A stretch of 64,000 bases of DNA from Pseudomonas sp. ICMP22404 (GCF_006227205.1 NZ_VCNG01000007.1:186001-250000), one strand, 5' to 3'; numbered from the stretch's first letter, positions 39,777 to 51,807 are shown. Numbers and translations: made by a program. Notes: generated by a model not told the origin, from the letters alone.

Positions 39777-40481
39777 TCAGCGCCGCGCCACATCCGAGAA
39801 ATAGAACTTGTCGAGGGTATGCCGTGATTCGGTGTATTCGAACTGCCGGCCGTCCTGAAGAAAGGTCTGGTTGCTGACCACGATGACATGGCTTTGGCCG
39901 TCGAGGTCGAGGTGTTGCTGGTCGTCGTTGCTGCACCGGACGGCTTCGATGGTGCGCTGGGCATAGGCGATCTGCAGTTGCAGGGTCTGTTCGATGTGGG
40001 CATAGATCGATCGCTCGGCGATCTCGCGGGTCAGGTCGGGGATCACGTCGCTGACGAAATGGTTGATGTCCAGGATCACCCGTTTGCCGTCGATTCTTCG
40101 CACGCGCTTGATGCGCGTCACCTGGCTGCCAGCGGGGGCCTTGATGTGTTCGAGCAACGCACCTTCAAGCGGCAGTTGGCTGAACTCGACCACTTCAGTG
40201 CGGACGTCATCGCCCAGGCGCGGGTACGTCTCCTGGAAGCTGACAATGCCGCCGAGCTGGAATTCGATAGGGGAGGTGGACAGTACAAAGGTGCCCTTGC
40301 CATGGATCTTCTGGGCGAAACCGCGCTCCTGAAGCTGTTCGATCGCCTTGCGCACGGTGCCCCGACTGGCTTGGTAGCTGTCCATCAATTCGGTTTCGGA
40401 AGGCAGGCGGGCGCCACGCTCCAAGCGTTCGGTGGTGATGCTGGCGAGCAGGTCGCTGTAGATCCGGTTGTATTTACTCAT
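39777..40481 (-). CDS. treR: trehalose operon repressor (GntR family)
   Basis: GntR-type winged helix-turn-helix at residues about 1-70 (LPSETELMDSYQASRGTVRK) and a UTRA effector-binding domain (about 85-230), the TreR architecture; trehalose-6-phosphate is the usual inducer. Start ATG at 40481 (MSKYNRIYSDLLASI) gives 234 aa; the longer frame beyond it overlaps the operators and treP and is not credible. Divergent from treP. Confidence 0.93.
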   Translation of the reverse strand: MSKYNRIYSDLLASITTERLERGARLPSETELMDSYQASRGTVRKAIEQLQERGFAQKIHGKGTFVLSTSPIEFQLGGIVSFQETYPRLGDDVRTEVVEFSQLPLEGALLEHIKAPAGSQVTRIKRVRRIDGKRVILDINHFVSDVIPDLTREIAERSIYAHIEQTLQLQIAYAQRTIEAVRCSNDDQQHLDLDGQSHVIVVSNQTFLQDGRQFEYTESRHTLDKFYFSDVARR

Positions 40482-40624
40482 GGAAATGGCTCTGTAACGC
40501 GCGGTACACCGGGGGCGGAACCTTAAGGGTGAAGTGGGGGGCTTGTCCAATTCACTGTGGTTTTTTGCAGCAAGGAGCGTAGGGCGTTTCGCGATGATAG
40601 TGGAGTACTTAAATAAAAAAACAC

Positions 40625-40668
40625 AACTCGTCTGTACGAGTTGTTGATTTAACTCGTACAGACGAGTA
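40625..40668. promoter_or_regulatory. twin TreR operators
   Basis: Two 18-base sites: AACTCGTCTGTACGAGTT (40625-40642) and AACTCGTACAGACGAGTA (40651-40668). They are reverse complements of each other except for the last base, eight bases apart, forming a 44-base palindrome between divergent treR and treP. Confidence 0.85.
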
Positions 40669-40672
40669 TTTT
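40644..40672 (+). promoter_or_regulatory. treP promoter
   Basis: -35 TTGATT (40644-40649), 17-base spacer, -10 TATTTT (40667-40672). The second operator fills the spacer, so TreR binding should block RNA polymerase directly. Confidence 0.7.
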
Positions 40673-40727
40673 TTCCTTCCATGTGCTGTCGACTCTCAAT
40701 AACAACAACGACGCGGAAGAAAAAAGC

Positions 40728-42170
40728 ATGAGCCACGATTACCCCAGAATCGCCAGCGAGCTGCTGCAAAGCCTCGGCGGCGTCGGCAATATCGAGCAGG
40801 CAGCCCATTGCGTGACGCGCCTGCGGCTATCCCTCAAGGATGCATCACAGGTGGACAGCGCAACATTGAACCAGGTCGACCTGGTCAAGGGTTCGTTTTT
40901 CACCGGCGGCTTGTTCCAGGTGGTCATCGGGCCGGGCGAGGTGGAAAAGGTCTACGCCGCCTTGCGCGAGCTGACAGGCCTGGCCGCCGCGACCATCGCC
41001 GACGTCAAGCGCCAGGGCGCACAGAAAGGCAACGGCATGCAGCGCCTGGTGCGGGTGCTTTCCGACGTGTTCATGCCGATCCTGCCCGCGCTGGTGATCG
41101 CCGGCCTGCTGATGGGCGTCAACAACCTGCTGGGCGCCAAGGGCATGTTCATTGCCGACCAGACACTGCTCGACGCGTATCCGAACCTGGACGGTGTCTG
41201 GAGCCTGATCAACCTGATGGCCAACACTTCCTTTGTCTTTCTTCCGGCACTGGTGGGCTGGTCGGCGGCCAAGCGTTTTGGCGGCAGTGAGATCCTGGGC
41301 ATCGTGCTCGGGCTGATGCTCGTTCACCCGGACCTGCTCAATGCCTGGAACTACGGCAAGGCCGTGGCGGGGCTGGATGGCCAGAGCTTGCCGTACTTCG
41401 ATATCTTCGGTTGGTTCCGGATCGAAAAAGTCGGTTACCAGGGACAGATCCTGCCGATCCTGTTGGCCGCCTTTGTCATGAGCGTGATCGAGCGTTGGTT
41501 GCGTGCCAGGGTGCCCAACGCTATCCAACTGCTGGTCGTGCCGATTACCACCATCGTCGTCACAGGTGTATTGGCGCTGGCGATCATTGGACCGGTCACC
41601 CGGCACCTGGGCATCCTGATTACAGAAGGCATGGTGGCGTTGTTCGATCTCGCGCCGGTGATCGGTGGGGCGATCTTCGGCCTGTTATATGCACCGCTGG
41701 TGGTGACCGGCATGCACCACATGTTCCTGGCGGTGGATCTGCAATTGATCTCGACACAGGGCGGCACCTTCATCTGGCCGATGATCGTCATGTCCAACCT
41801 GGCCCAGGGTAGCGCGGCGCTGGCGGTGTTCTACATGACCCGCAATGCCCGGGACAAGAGCATGGCTTCCACTTCGGCCATTTCCGCCTACTTCGGTATC
41901 ACTGAACCGGCGATGTTCGGGGTCAACCTGCGCTACAAATTTCCCTTCTACTGTGCCCTGGTCGGCTCGGCCCTGGGCTGCATCTTCCTGTCGCTGAACA
42001 AGATCAAGGCTTCGGCCATTGGTGTGGGTGGCTTGCCGGGTTTCATTTCGATCGTTCCCGACTACATACCGATGTTCGTGATCGGCATGGTCATCGCCAT
42101 GACCGTGCCCTTTGCGCTGACCTGCGGGTTGAGCATGAAGATCGTCCGCCCCGGCTATCGCGTCGCCTGA
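40728..42170 (+). CDS. treP: trehalose-specific PTS EIIBC component
   Basis: Phosphorylates trehalose during uptake to trehalose-6-phosphate. The EIIB domain comes first, with phosphocysteine C28 in HCVTRLRL; then a linker and the membrane-embedded EIIC domain (about residues 105-475) with about ten helices and MHHMFLAVDLQL, EPAMFGVNLRYKFPF as substrate-site sequences. It lacks an EIIA domain, which is supplied by the fusion protein at 45301. Start ATG 40728, 480 aa. Confidence 0.95.
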   Translation: MSHDYPRIASELLQSLGGVGNIEQAAHCVTRLRLSLKDASQVDSATLNQVDLVKGSFFTGGLFQVVIGPGEVEKVYAALRELTGLAAATIADVKRQGAQKGNGMQRLVRVLSDVFMPILPALVIAGLLMGVNNLLGAKGMFIADQTLLDAYPNLDGVWSLINLMANTSFVFLPALVGWSAAKRFGGSEILGIVLGLMLVHPDLLNAWNYGKAVAGLDGQSLPYFDIFGWFRIEKVGYQGQILPILLAAFVMSVIERWLRARVPNAIQLLVVPITTIVVTGVLALAIIGPVTRHLGILITEGMVALFDLAPVIGGAIFGLLYAPLVVTGMHHMFLAVDLQLISTQGGTFIWPMIVMSNLAQGSAALAVFYMTRNARDKSMASTSAISAYFGITEPAMFGVNLRYKFPFYCALVGSALGCIFLSLNKIKASAIGVGGLPGFISIVPDYIPMFVIGMVIAMTVPFALTCGLSMKIVRPGYRVA

Positions 42171-42221
42171 CAACCGGACTGTCCACGATGGGCCATGGGC
42201 CCGCACTGAAGGAATCGCGTC

Positions 42222-45228
<3,007 letters not shown>

Positions 45229-45300
45229 CCCGTGTAGTGCGTGTCGGCGGGCCCTTCATAGCCGCGATGCCAACAAGAATAGACAGCAGCAGGTGAAGTC

Positions 45301-47835
45301 ATGAACACAACGCAACCCTTGCAATTGCTCGCGCCGTTATCCGGGGTCCTGATGCCTTTGGACAATGTGCCGGATCCGGTCTTCTCCAGCCGTATAGTGG
45401 GAGATGGGATCTGCATCGACCCGACTTCCCAGACCCTCTGCGCACCGTTGGCTGGTGTCGTCGGCACGCTCCAGGGCAGCGGCCATGCGCTGAGTATCAC
45501 TGGGGACCACGGCGTTGAGGTGCTGATGCACATTGGCCTGGACACGGTGAACCTGGCGGGCAAGGGCTTTACTCCCCGGGTGGAGGCGGGTCAACGCGTC
45601 GAGGCGGGGCAGCCCCTGATCGATTTTGATGCCGACTACATCGCCCTGCATGCACGGAGCCTGTTGACGTTGGTGCTGGTGGTCAGCGGCGAGCCTTTCA
45701 GCGTGTTGGCAGACCAGGCTGCCTGCGTCGAGAGTGGCGACCCGCTGCTGCAAGTCAGCCTGGATGAATCAAGACCTGCCGAGGATGCACAACAGGGCTC
45801 GGCGCTGTTTTCCAGGCCATTGATCGTGCCCAACGAATGTGGCTTGCATGCTCGCCCTGCCGCGGTGTTCGCCGAGGCGGCCAAGGGATTCGACGCAGAC
45901 ATCTGCCTGCATCGGCAGCAGGCCGGCGCCAATGCCAAGTCCGTGGTGGCGATCATGGCGCTGCAGACGGCCAAGGGCGACAGCGTGCAGATCAGTGCCG
46001 CCGGCCCCCAGGCCAGGCAAGCCATCGAAGCCTTGGAACACCTGTTGCTTTCGGGGTGCGGCGAAACGGTTGGCGTGCCATTGGCGCTGGTGTCGTCCCA
46101 CGTCTCCGAACCGTCGATGTCGGGCCGGCTGCGAGGTGTCTGCGCTTCGCCCGGCCTGGCGTTTGGCGAGGTGGTTCAAGTTGCCTCGCAGGTGCTGGAC
46201 ATCGACGAGGCGGGCCTCGGGATTCAGGCTGAACAAGCGGCTCTGGACCAGGCGCTGGGCCAGGCGGCTGAAGCGTTGAGGACTTTGCAAAGCGAAGCGG
46301 CGGGCAGTGTCCAGGCGCAGATTTTTCGAGCTCATGAAGCGTTGCTGGAGGACCCCACCCTGCTGGAGCACGCCCAGGCCCTTGTCCTCGAAGGCAAGAG
46401 TGCGGCATTCGCCTGGAACGCGGCTACAGAAGCCACCGCTGCACTGTTCCAGCAATTGGGTAGCGCGTTGCTGGTCGAACGGGCAATGGACCTCGCCGAT
46501 GTCGGGCAACGGGTGCTCAAGTTGATCCTGGGGGTGCAGGAACGCGCCTGGACATTGCCCGAGCGTGCGATCCTGGTGGCTGAGCAACTGACACCCTCCC
46601 AGACCGCCAGCCTGGATACCTCGCGAATAGCCGGTTTTGTCACGGTCGATGGCGGTGCGACCAGCCATGTGGCAATCCTTGCCCGAGCGCTGGGCTTGCC
46701 GTCGTTGTGTGGCATGCATGGACAGGTGCTGGCCATCGCCAATGGCACCCAGGTGTTGCTGGATGCCGACGGCGGCGAATTGCATTTGAATCCTGATCAG
46801 GCCCGGATCGAACAATTCCGCGCCCAGCGTGACGAGCAGCGTCAGCGCCGCCAGCGAGACCTCGAACAATCGGCCCTGCCGGCCCGAACCCTCGACGGTC
46901 ATCGAGTGGAGATCAGCGCCAATGTCGGTTCGCTACGGGACGTGGAGCAGGCCATGACCCTGGGAGGTGAAGGGGTGGGGCTGCTTCGCTCCGAACTGCT
47001 TTACCTGGATCGCTCGCAACCACCGGGGCATGACGAACAAGCAACGCTGTACAGCGCCGTCGCCCGAGCGCTGGGCCCGGAGCGCAACCTGGTGGTGCGC
47101 ACCCTGGACGTGGGTGGGGATAAGCCATTGGCCTATGTACCGATGGAGCGCGAGGCCAATCCGTTCCTGGGCATGCGCGGGATTCGCTTGTGCCTGGACC
47201 GGCCACAACTGTTGCGTGAGCAGTTCCGGGCGATACTCGCCTGCTCCGGAATGGCGCGCCTGCACATCATGCTGCCCATGGTCACCCAATTGTCGGAGTT
47301 GCGTCTGGCGCGGCGGATACTGGAGGAAGAGGTTGGCAGCCTCGGCCTGAAAGAGCAGCCGAAGCTGGGGATCATGATCGAGGTCCCGGCGGCGGCCCTG
47401 ATGGCTGATCTGTTTGCCCCCGAAGTGGATTTCTTTTCCATCGGCACCAACGACCTGACCCAGTACACCATGGCCATGGACCGAGACCATCCACGCCTGG
47501 CCAGCCAGGCCGACAGCCTGCATCCCTCGGTGCTGCGGCTGATCGCTCGTACCGTCGATGCCGCGCATGCCCAGGGCAAATGGGTCGGGGTGTGTGGCGC
47601 ACTGGCATCGGAACCCCTGGCGGTACCGGTGTTGCTGGGGCTTGGTGTGGATGAACTCTCGGTCAGCGTGCCGTTGATTCCGACAATAAAAGCGTGCGTG
47701 CGTGAATGGGACCTAAGTGAATGCCGCAGGCTTGCCCAACAGGCCCTGGGGCGGGAAAGCGCCGAACAGGTGCGCGCTATCCTGCGTACGCATTCATCCA
47801 CGGTCGACCCGGCCACACTGGTCATGGAGCACTGA
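45301..47835 (+). CDS. fused PTS protein EIIA(Glc)-HPr-EI
   Basis: Single 844-aa protein carrying three phosphotransfer modules. EIIA (about 1-150) with phosphohistidine H77 in VLMHIGLDTV; HPr (about 170-260) with H183 in CGLHARPA; Enzyme I (about 270-840) with H456 in GGATSHVAILAR and the PEP-site sequences REANPFLGMRG and FFSIGTNDLTQYT. It can carry phosphate from PEP to TreP without other general PTS proteins. Similar triple fusions serve the fructose and N-acetylglucosamine systems of pseudomonads; the EIIA type and the operon point to trehalose here. Confidence 0.93.
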   Translation: MNTTQPLQLLAPLSGVLMPLDNVPDPVFSSRIVGDGICIDPTSQTLCAPLAGVVGTLQGSGHALSITGDHGVEVLMHIGLDTVNLAGKGFTPRVEAGQRVEAGQPLIDFDADYIALHARSLLTLVLVVSGEPFSVLADQAACVESGDPLLQVSLDESRPAEDAQQGSALFSRPLIVPNECGLHARPAAVFAEAAKGFDADICLHRQQAGANAKSVVAIMALQTAKGDSVQISAAGPQARQAIEALEHLLLSGCGETVGVPLALVSSHVSEPSMSGRLRGVCASPGLAFGEVVQVASQVLDIDEAGLGIQAEQAALDQALGQAAEALRTLQSEAAGSVQAQIFRAHEALLEDPTLLEHAQALVLEGKSAAFAWNAATEATAALFQQLGSALLVERAMDLADVGQRVLKLILGVQERAWTLPERAILVAEQLTPSQTASLDTSRIAGFVTVDGGATSHVAILARALGLPSLCGMHGQVLAIANGTQVLLDADGGELHLNPDQARIEQFRAQRDEQRQRRQRDLEQSALPARTLDGHRVEISANVGSLRDVEQAMTLGGEGVGLLRSELLYLDRSQPPGHDEQATLYSAVARALGPERNLVVRTLDVGGDKPLAYVPMEREANPFLGMRGIRLCLDRPQLLREQFRAILACSGMARLHIMLPMVTQLSELRLARRILEEEVGSLGLKEQPKLGIMIEVPAAALMADLFAPEVDFFSIGTNDLTQYTMAMDRDHPRLASQADSLHPSVLRLIARTVDAAHAQGKWVGVCGALASEPLAVPVLLGLGVDELSVSVPLIPTIKACVREWDLSECRRLAQQALGRESAEQVRAILRTHSSTVDPATLVMEH

Positions 47836-47837
47836 AC

Positions 47838-48125
47838 ATGTTTGACAAACTGCAGCGGACATTCTGGAAAGCCCTGACCCCGGACCTGGTGCCGGATGAG
47901 CCCAAACTGGCGACATCGGTTGCTGGTGTCGCACCGGCTATCGTCGCCGCATTGGGCGGCGCGGATAATCTCAAGCGCCATCAGGCCGTGGCATTGACGC
48001 GACTGCGAGTGGAGTTGCGGGATGTTGCCCGGATAGACCGGTCGGGGTTGAAGGCCGCCGGGGTGGCTGGGGTGTTGTCGCTGGACAACGGCGTGGTACA
48101 CCTGATCACCGGTTTGCCATCCTGA
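47838..48125 (+). CDS. stand-alone EIIB-like PTS protein lacking the phosphocysteine
   Basis: 95 aa. Residues about 30-92 align with the glucose-type EIIB fold (LGGADNLKRHQAVALTRLRV, then LKAAGVAGVLSL and VVHLITG). The canonical (A/C)CATRLR motif reads VALTRLR: the phosphorylated cysteine is alanine, so the protein should not relay phosphate. It begins two bases after the EI fusion stop, so it is co-expressed. A regulatory or decoy role is an inference. Confidence 0.8.
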   Translation: MFDKLQRTFWKALTPDLVPDEPKLATSVAGVAPAIVAALGGADNLKRHQAVALTRLRVELRDVARIDRSGLKAAGVAGVLSLDNGVVHLITGLPS

Positions 48126-48230
48126 GCCGCCAAGACGGCTGGCGGTAGGCTCGGGCACGTAGCCGAGGCGAGATCTATACTGACGCACGTCCAGTTTTGG
48201 CGACGGTCCCGCCGCCATAAGGAGCCCGTC

Positions 48231-48638
48231 ATGAACGACACCCAAAGACTCGCCGCCCTGCGCATGGTTTTGATCGTGGTAGGCCTGATCTCCGTGTTTG
48301 CGATCGGGCCGCTGATGTTGCTATGGCCGTCCGGTTGGACATGGCACAGCGGTCATTCCGACTATCCGCTGATGATCGTCGGCCTCTACGCGACCCTCGG
48401 CGTGTTCCTGCTGAGAGCTTCACGGGATCCGCTGAAGCACCTGAGCCTGATCTGGTTCACGGTCTGGTCGAGCGTCGTGCATGGCGCGATCATGGCCGTG
48501 CAGTCCTTTGGTGTCGGGATGGACGGCATGAGCCATTACGGCCACTTGCTCGGCGATGTGCCTGCGCTGTTCGTGGTCGCGGCGGCGCTGGCGTTCTTCA
48601 CACCCCGTGGCGAGAAGGCGCGTTTACTGGCGGGGTGA
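48231..48638 (+). CDS. small integral membrane protein, function unknown
   Basis: 135 aa with about four hydrophobic segments (VLIVVGLISVFAIGPLMLL, YPLMIVGLYATLGVFLL, LIWFTVWSSVVHGAIMAV, VPALFVVAAALAFF). No known domain signature beyond resemblance to the DUF6632 type. Own terminator follows; no operon partner. Confidence 0.7.
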   Translation: MNDTQRLAALRMVLIVVGLISVFAIGPLMLLWPSGWTWHSGHSDYPLMIVGLYATLGVFLLRASRDPLKHLSLIWFTVWSSVVHGAIMAVQSFGVGMDGMSHYGHLLGDVPALFVVAAALAFFTPRGEKARLLAG

Positions 48639-48660
48639 TCCTTGTGTTGCGGTGTACCTG

Positions 48661-48694
48661 AAAAGCCCTGTGGATAACCTCTCCAGGGCTTTTT
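48661..48694. terminator. terminator after the membrane protein gene
   Basis: AAAAGCCCTG...CAGGGCTTTTT, ten-pair stem with a 13-base loop. Confidence 0.8.
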
Positions 48695-48821
48695 AGTGGC
48701 CGTACTGTTTTTCCACAGCGCTCTTCTGCACCTGACAGCGAAGCCGTCCGGTACCGTCACCTTTCGCTACGATTCGACCCTCATCGGTGCGCCGGGAATG
48801 CCTATCATCCAAGGGAATGAT

Positions 48822-48861
48822 CTGGTTGTCATTTGACAACCAGGCAGGTCATGCGAATACT
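48822..48861 (+). promoter_or_regulatory. promoter with overlapping palindromic operator
   Basis: Palindrome CTGGTTGTCA-TT-TGACAACCAG (48822-48843) with perfect ten-base arms contains the consensus -35 TTGACA (48833-48838). A 17-base spacer leads to -10 AATACT (48856-48861), 12 bases before the ATG at 48873. Arrangement typical of autoregulated toxin-antitoxin promoters. Confidence 0.8.
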
Positions 48862-48872
48862 GGAGAGCACTG

Positions 48873-49148
48873 ATGATTCGTCCCTCGCATCCGAAAAAGG
48901 AAGTCGAAGAAACGCTGAAGCATGCCGAAGCGTTGGGGTGGCGCATAGAGGTCGGTGGTGGTCACGCCTGGGGGCGGGCTTATTGTCCGTATAACGACGA
49001 GGAGTGTCGTTGCGGTGAGTTCTGTATCACATCGATATGGAGCACGCCGAGAAACCCTGGCAATCATGCGCGAGCATTACGACGCGTCGTGGACAATTGC
49101 ACTACCCATCGCAATCGTTGCGAGGCTGATGACGATGCTGAGGAGTAA
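48873..49148 (+). CDS. HicA-like small protein, putative toxin
   Basis: 91 aa. Begins MIRPSHPKKEVEETLKHAEA, then GWRIEVGGGHAWGR with the glycine-histidine pair typical of HicA-type RNA-binding folds, and conserved cysteines (CPYNDEECRCGEFC). GGAGAG precedes the ATG. Family members are widespread next to HTH proteins; mRNA-cleaving activity is likely but unproven. Confidence 0.7.
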   Translation: MIRPSHPKKEVEETLKHAEALGWRIEVGGGHAWGRAYCPYNDEECRCGEFCITSIWSTPRNPGNHARALRRVVDNCTTHRNRCEADDDAEE

Positions 49149-49152
49149 GACA

Positions 49153-49677
49153 ATGGAATATACCTTTACCCTGAAATATCAGCTTGCTGACGATGACCGT
49201 ACCTCGGATGAACTGGTGGAGCGGCTGGGGGTAGCGGGCTGCGACGATGCCCTGGTAGGCATAGGACAGCCGGGACGGTTGGCTCTCGAATTCACACGCG
49301 ATGCTCCTGATGCGATTAAGGCTGTGCTCAGCGCTTTGAGCGACGTGCGCCGTGCGGTGCCATCGGCCAGGCTGATTGAGGTTGCTCCTGATCTGGTTGG
49401 GCTAACCGACGTAGCCGAGATCGTCGGCGTGTCTCGGCAGAACATGCGCAAGTTGATGTTAGCCCACCCGAGCAGCTTCCCGACGCCCGTACACGAGGGC
49501 AGCGCGTCTATCTGGCACTTGGCGGACGTTCTGACCTGGCTGCAGAGCAAGGGCAGCTATTCGCTTACCCGGAATGTGTTGGACGTGGCCCAAGCAGCCT
49601 TGCAGGTCAACGTTGCGAAAGAAGGCCGACGCTTACCAGGATTGGTTTTCAAGGACTTGGAAGCTTTGGTTGGCTGA
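49153..49677 (+). CDS. HTH DNA-binding protein, putative antitoxin/autorepressor
   Basis: 174 aa, four bases after the HicA-like gene. The N-terminal half is an alpha/beta domain (GCDDALVGIGQPGRLALEF). A helix-turn-helix lies at about residues 85-110 (TDVAEIVGVSRQNMRKLM), with a following WHLADVLTWLQ segment. It probably binds the palindrome at 48822-48843. ATG 49153 is chosen because it follows the upstream stop and GAGGAGT. Confidence 0.72.
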   Translation: MEYTFTLKYQLADDDRTSDELVERLGVAGCDDALVGIGQPGRLALEFTRDAPDAIKAVLSALSDVRRAVPSARLIEVAPDLVGLTDVAEIVGVSRQNMRKLMLAHPSSFPTPVHEGSASIWHLADVLTWLQSKGSYSLTRNVLDVAQAALQVNVAKEGRRLPGLVFKDLEALVG

Positions 49678-49830
49678 CAACCTGGGATGAGGGCGCCGTG
49701 AGGCGCCTTCATCCCATCTGGCGGGGCCGACGCGACAATCCTTCACTTAATCTTTCTCAATTGCAGGTGTATCGTATTCGCCTTTTGCGGACCTGTCGGT
49801 TCGCCGCGGATTCAATAGGTGGTTGCATTC

Positions 49831-51207
49831 ATGTCGTTTACCCGTCGCCAAATACTCGGTGGCCTGGCCGGTCTTGTTGTCGTGGGCGTTGGCGCGGGAG
49901 GCGCATCGCGGTATTGGTTGGGCAAGCGGGCGGATGCCGAGGCTGGCCATGACTATGAATTGATTGCGGCGCCTTTGGACGTCGAGCTGGTGGCCGGGCA
50001 CAAGACCCAGGCCTGGGCCTTTGGGCCATCAGCGCCGGGTACCGAGTTGCGGGTGCGACAGGGCGAGTGGTTGCGGGTGCGTTTCATCAACCACCTGCCG
50101 GTTGCCACCACCATTCACTGGCATGGGATCCGCCTGCCGCTGGAGATGGACGGTGTGCCATACGTCTCGCAACTGCCGGTGCTGCCGGGTGAATACTTCG
50201 ATTACAAATTTCGCGTGCCGGACGCCGGCAGCTATTGGTACCACCCCCACGTCAACAGCAGCGAAGAGCTGGGGCGTGGATTGGTAGGGCCGCTGATCAT
50301 TGAAGAGCGCGAGCCCACCGGTTTCAAATACGAAAAGACCCTGAGCCTGAAGAGCTGGCACGTGGATGAGCAGGGTGAGTTTGTAGCGTTCAGCATCCCT
50401 CGCGAGGCGGCCCGTGGCGGGACGGCCGGGCGACTGGCGACCATCAACGGCGTGCCGGAGGCGGTGATCGACCTGCCGGCCGGGCAGATCACCCGGGTGC
50501 GCCTGCTCAACCTCGACAACACGCTGACTTACCGGATCAACATTCCCGGTGTCGAAGCGCAGATCTATGCCCTGGACGGTAATCCCATCGAACCGCGCCC
50601 GCTGGGCAAGGAGTACTGGCTTGGCCCGGGCATGCGCATCTGCCTGGCGATCAAGGCCCCGCCGGCCGGGGAAGAGTTGTCGCTGCGCAACGGCCCGGTG
50701 CGCCTGGGCACCCTGCGCTCGGTGCCCAACGATGACGCGCCGACCCCATGGCCACCCGCGTTGCCGGCCAACCCGGTGTCCGAGCCGGACCTGGCCAATG
50801 CCGAGAAACTCAACTTCAATTTCGAGTGGGTCGGTTCGGTGTCGGTTGACACGGACAACGGCAAGCCGCCGAGCCTGTGGCAGATCAACGGCAAGGCCTG
50901 GGATATCACCGACAAGACCTGTGCTGACCGGCCGATTGCCACGCTGCAAAAGGGCAAGAGCTACATTTTCGAATTGAAGAACATGACCCAATACCAACAT
51001 CCGATCCACTTGCACGGCATGAGCTTCAAGGTGATCGCCTCCAACCGGCACAAGGTCATTCCGTATTTCACCGACACCTACCTGCTGGGCAAGAACGAGC
51101 GGGCCCAGGTAGCGCTGGTGGCGGATAACCCGGGCGTGTGGATGTTCCACTGCCATGTGATCGACCACATGGAAACCGGCCTGATGGCCGCCATCGAGGT
51201 GGTGTGA
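49831..51207 (+). CDS. Tat-exported multicopper oxidase
   Basis: 458 aa. A twin-arginine signal (SFTRRQILGGLAGLVVVG) directs the folded protein to the periplasm. All four copper-ligand motifs are present: H96-W-H98, H138-P-H140, H390-P-I-H393-L-H395 and H440-C441-H442...H446. The type-1 axial position (C441+10) is Leu rather than the Met of CueO. Likely laccase-like oxidase, possibly copper detoxification. Start ATG 49831. Its stop overlaps tadA (TGATG). Confidence 0.92.
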   Translation: MSFTRRQILGGLAGLVVVGVGAGGASRYWLGKRADAEAGHDYELIAAPLDVELVAGHKTQAWAFGPSAPGTELRVRQGEWLRVRFINHLPVATTIHWHGIRLPLEMDGVPYVSQLPVLPGEYFDYKFRVPDAGSYWYHPHVNSSEELGRGLVGPLIIEEREPTGFKYEKTLSLKSWHVDEQGEFVAFSIPREAARGGTAGRLATINGVPEAVIDLPAGQITRVRLLNLDNTLTYRINIPGVEAQIYALDGNPIEPRPLGKEYWLGPGMRICLAIKAPPAGEELSLRNGPVRLGTLRSVPNDDAPTPWPPALPANPVSEPDLANAEKLNFNFEWVGSVSVDTDNGKPPSLWQINGKAWDITDKTCADRPIATLQKGKSYIFELKNMTQYQHPIHLHGMSFKVIASNRHKVIPYFTDTYLLGKNERAQVALVADNPGVWMFHCHVIDHMETGLMAAIEVV

Positions 51208-51704
51208 TGCGCCAGATTCGTCCTGCCCGGATCATCGACCGCAGTCGCGACCAGGACTTCATGCGCGAAGCCCTGGCGCTGGCCGCGCAAGGGGCGGCCC
51301 TGGGCGAGGTGCCGGTGGGCGCGGTGCTGGTGCAGGACGGCGAGATTATCGGGCGCGGCTTCAACTGCCCGATCAGCGGCCACGATCCCAGCGCCCACGC
51401 GGAAATGGTCGCCATCCGCGCCGCCGCCCAGGCCGTGAGCAATTATCGCCTGCCCGGCAGCACCCTCTATGTGACGCTCGAACCGTGCAGCATGTGCGCC
51501 GGCCTGATCGTCCACTCCCGCGTCGCCCGGGTCGTCTACGGCGCCCTGGAGCCCAAGGCCGGCATCGTGCAGAGCCAGGGGCAGTTTTTCAGCCAGGCGT
51601 TCCTGAACCATCGGGTAATGTTCGAGGGCGGGGTATTGGCGGAGGAATGCAGCACGGTGTTGAGCGAGTTCTTCAAGGCGCGCAGGGCCAAATCCCAGGA
51701 TTGA
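51207..51704 (+). CDS. tadA: tRNA-specific adenosine deaminase
   Basis: Converts A34 to inosine in tRNA-Arg(ACG). Zinc-site motifs H64-A-E66 and PC94SMC97 are present; E66 is the proton shuttle. 165 aa. The ATG overlaps the oxidase stop, so it is translated in the same transcript. Confidence 0.96.
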   Translation: MRQIRPARIIDRSRDQDFMREALALAAQGAALGEVPVGAVLVQDGEIIGRGFNCPISGHDPSAHAEMVAIRAAAQAVSNYRLPGSTLYVTLEPCSMCAGLIVHSRVARVVYGALEPKAGIVQSQGQFFSQAFLNHRVMFEGGVLAEECSTVLSEFFKARRAKSQD

Positions 51705-51718
51705 ACACCCCCCGCCTT

Positions 51719-51807
51719 TGTGGGAGCGAGCCTGCTCGCGATAGCGGAGCGTCAGTTAACACACCTTTGACTGATTCACTGCTATCGCGAGCAGGCTCGC
51801 TCCCACA
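51719..51807. repeat. REPIN between tadA and cmoB
   Basis: TGTGGGAGCGAGCCTGCTCG arm (51719-51745) and perfect inverted copy at 51781-51807, 27 bases each. Lies between convergent genes, where it might also act as a bidirectional terminator. Confidence 0.93.

Noticed and set aside
40482..40808. N-terminal extension of treR up to 40808
   Set aside because: It would overlap both operators and the start of treP; the conserved GntR N-terminus begins at 40481.
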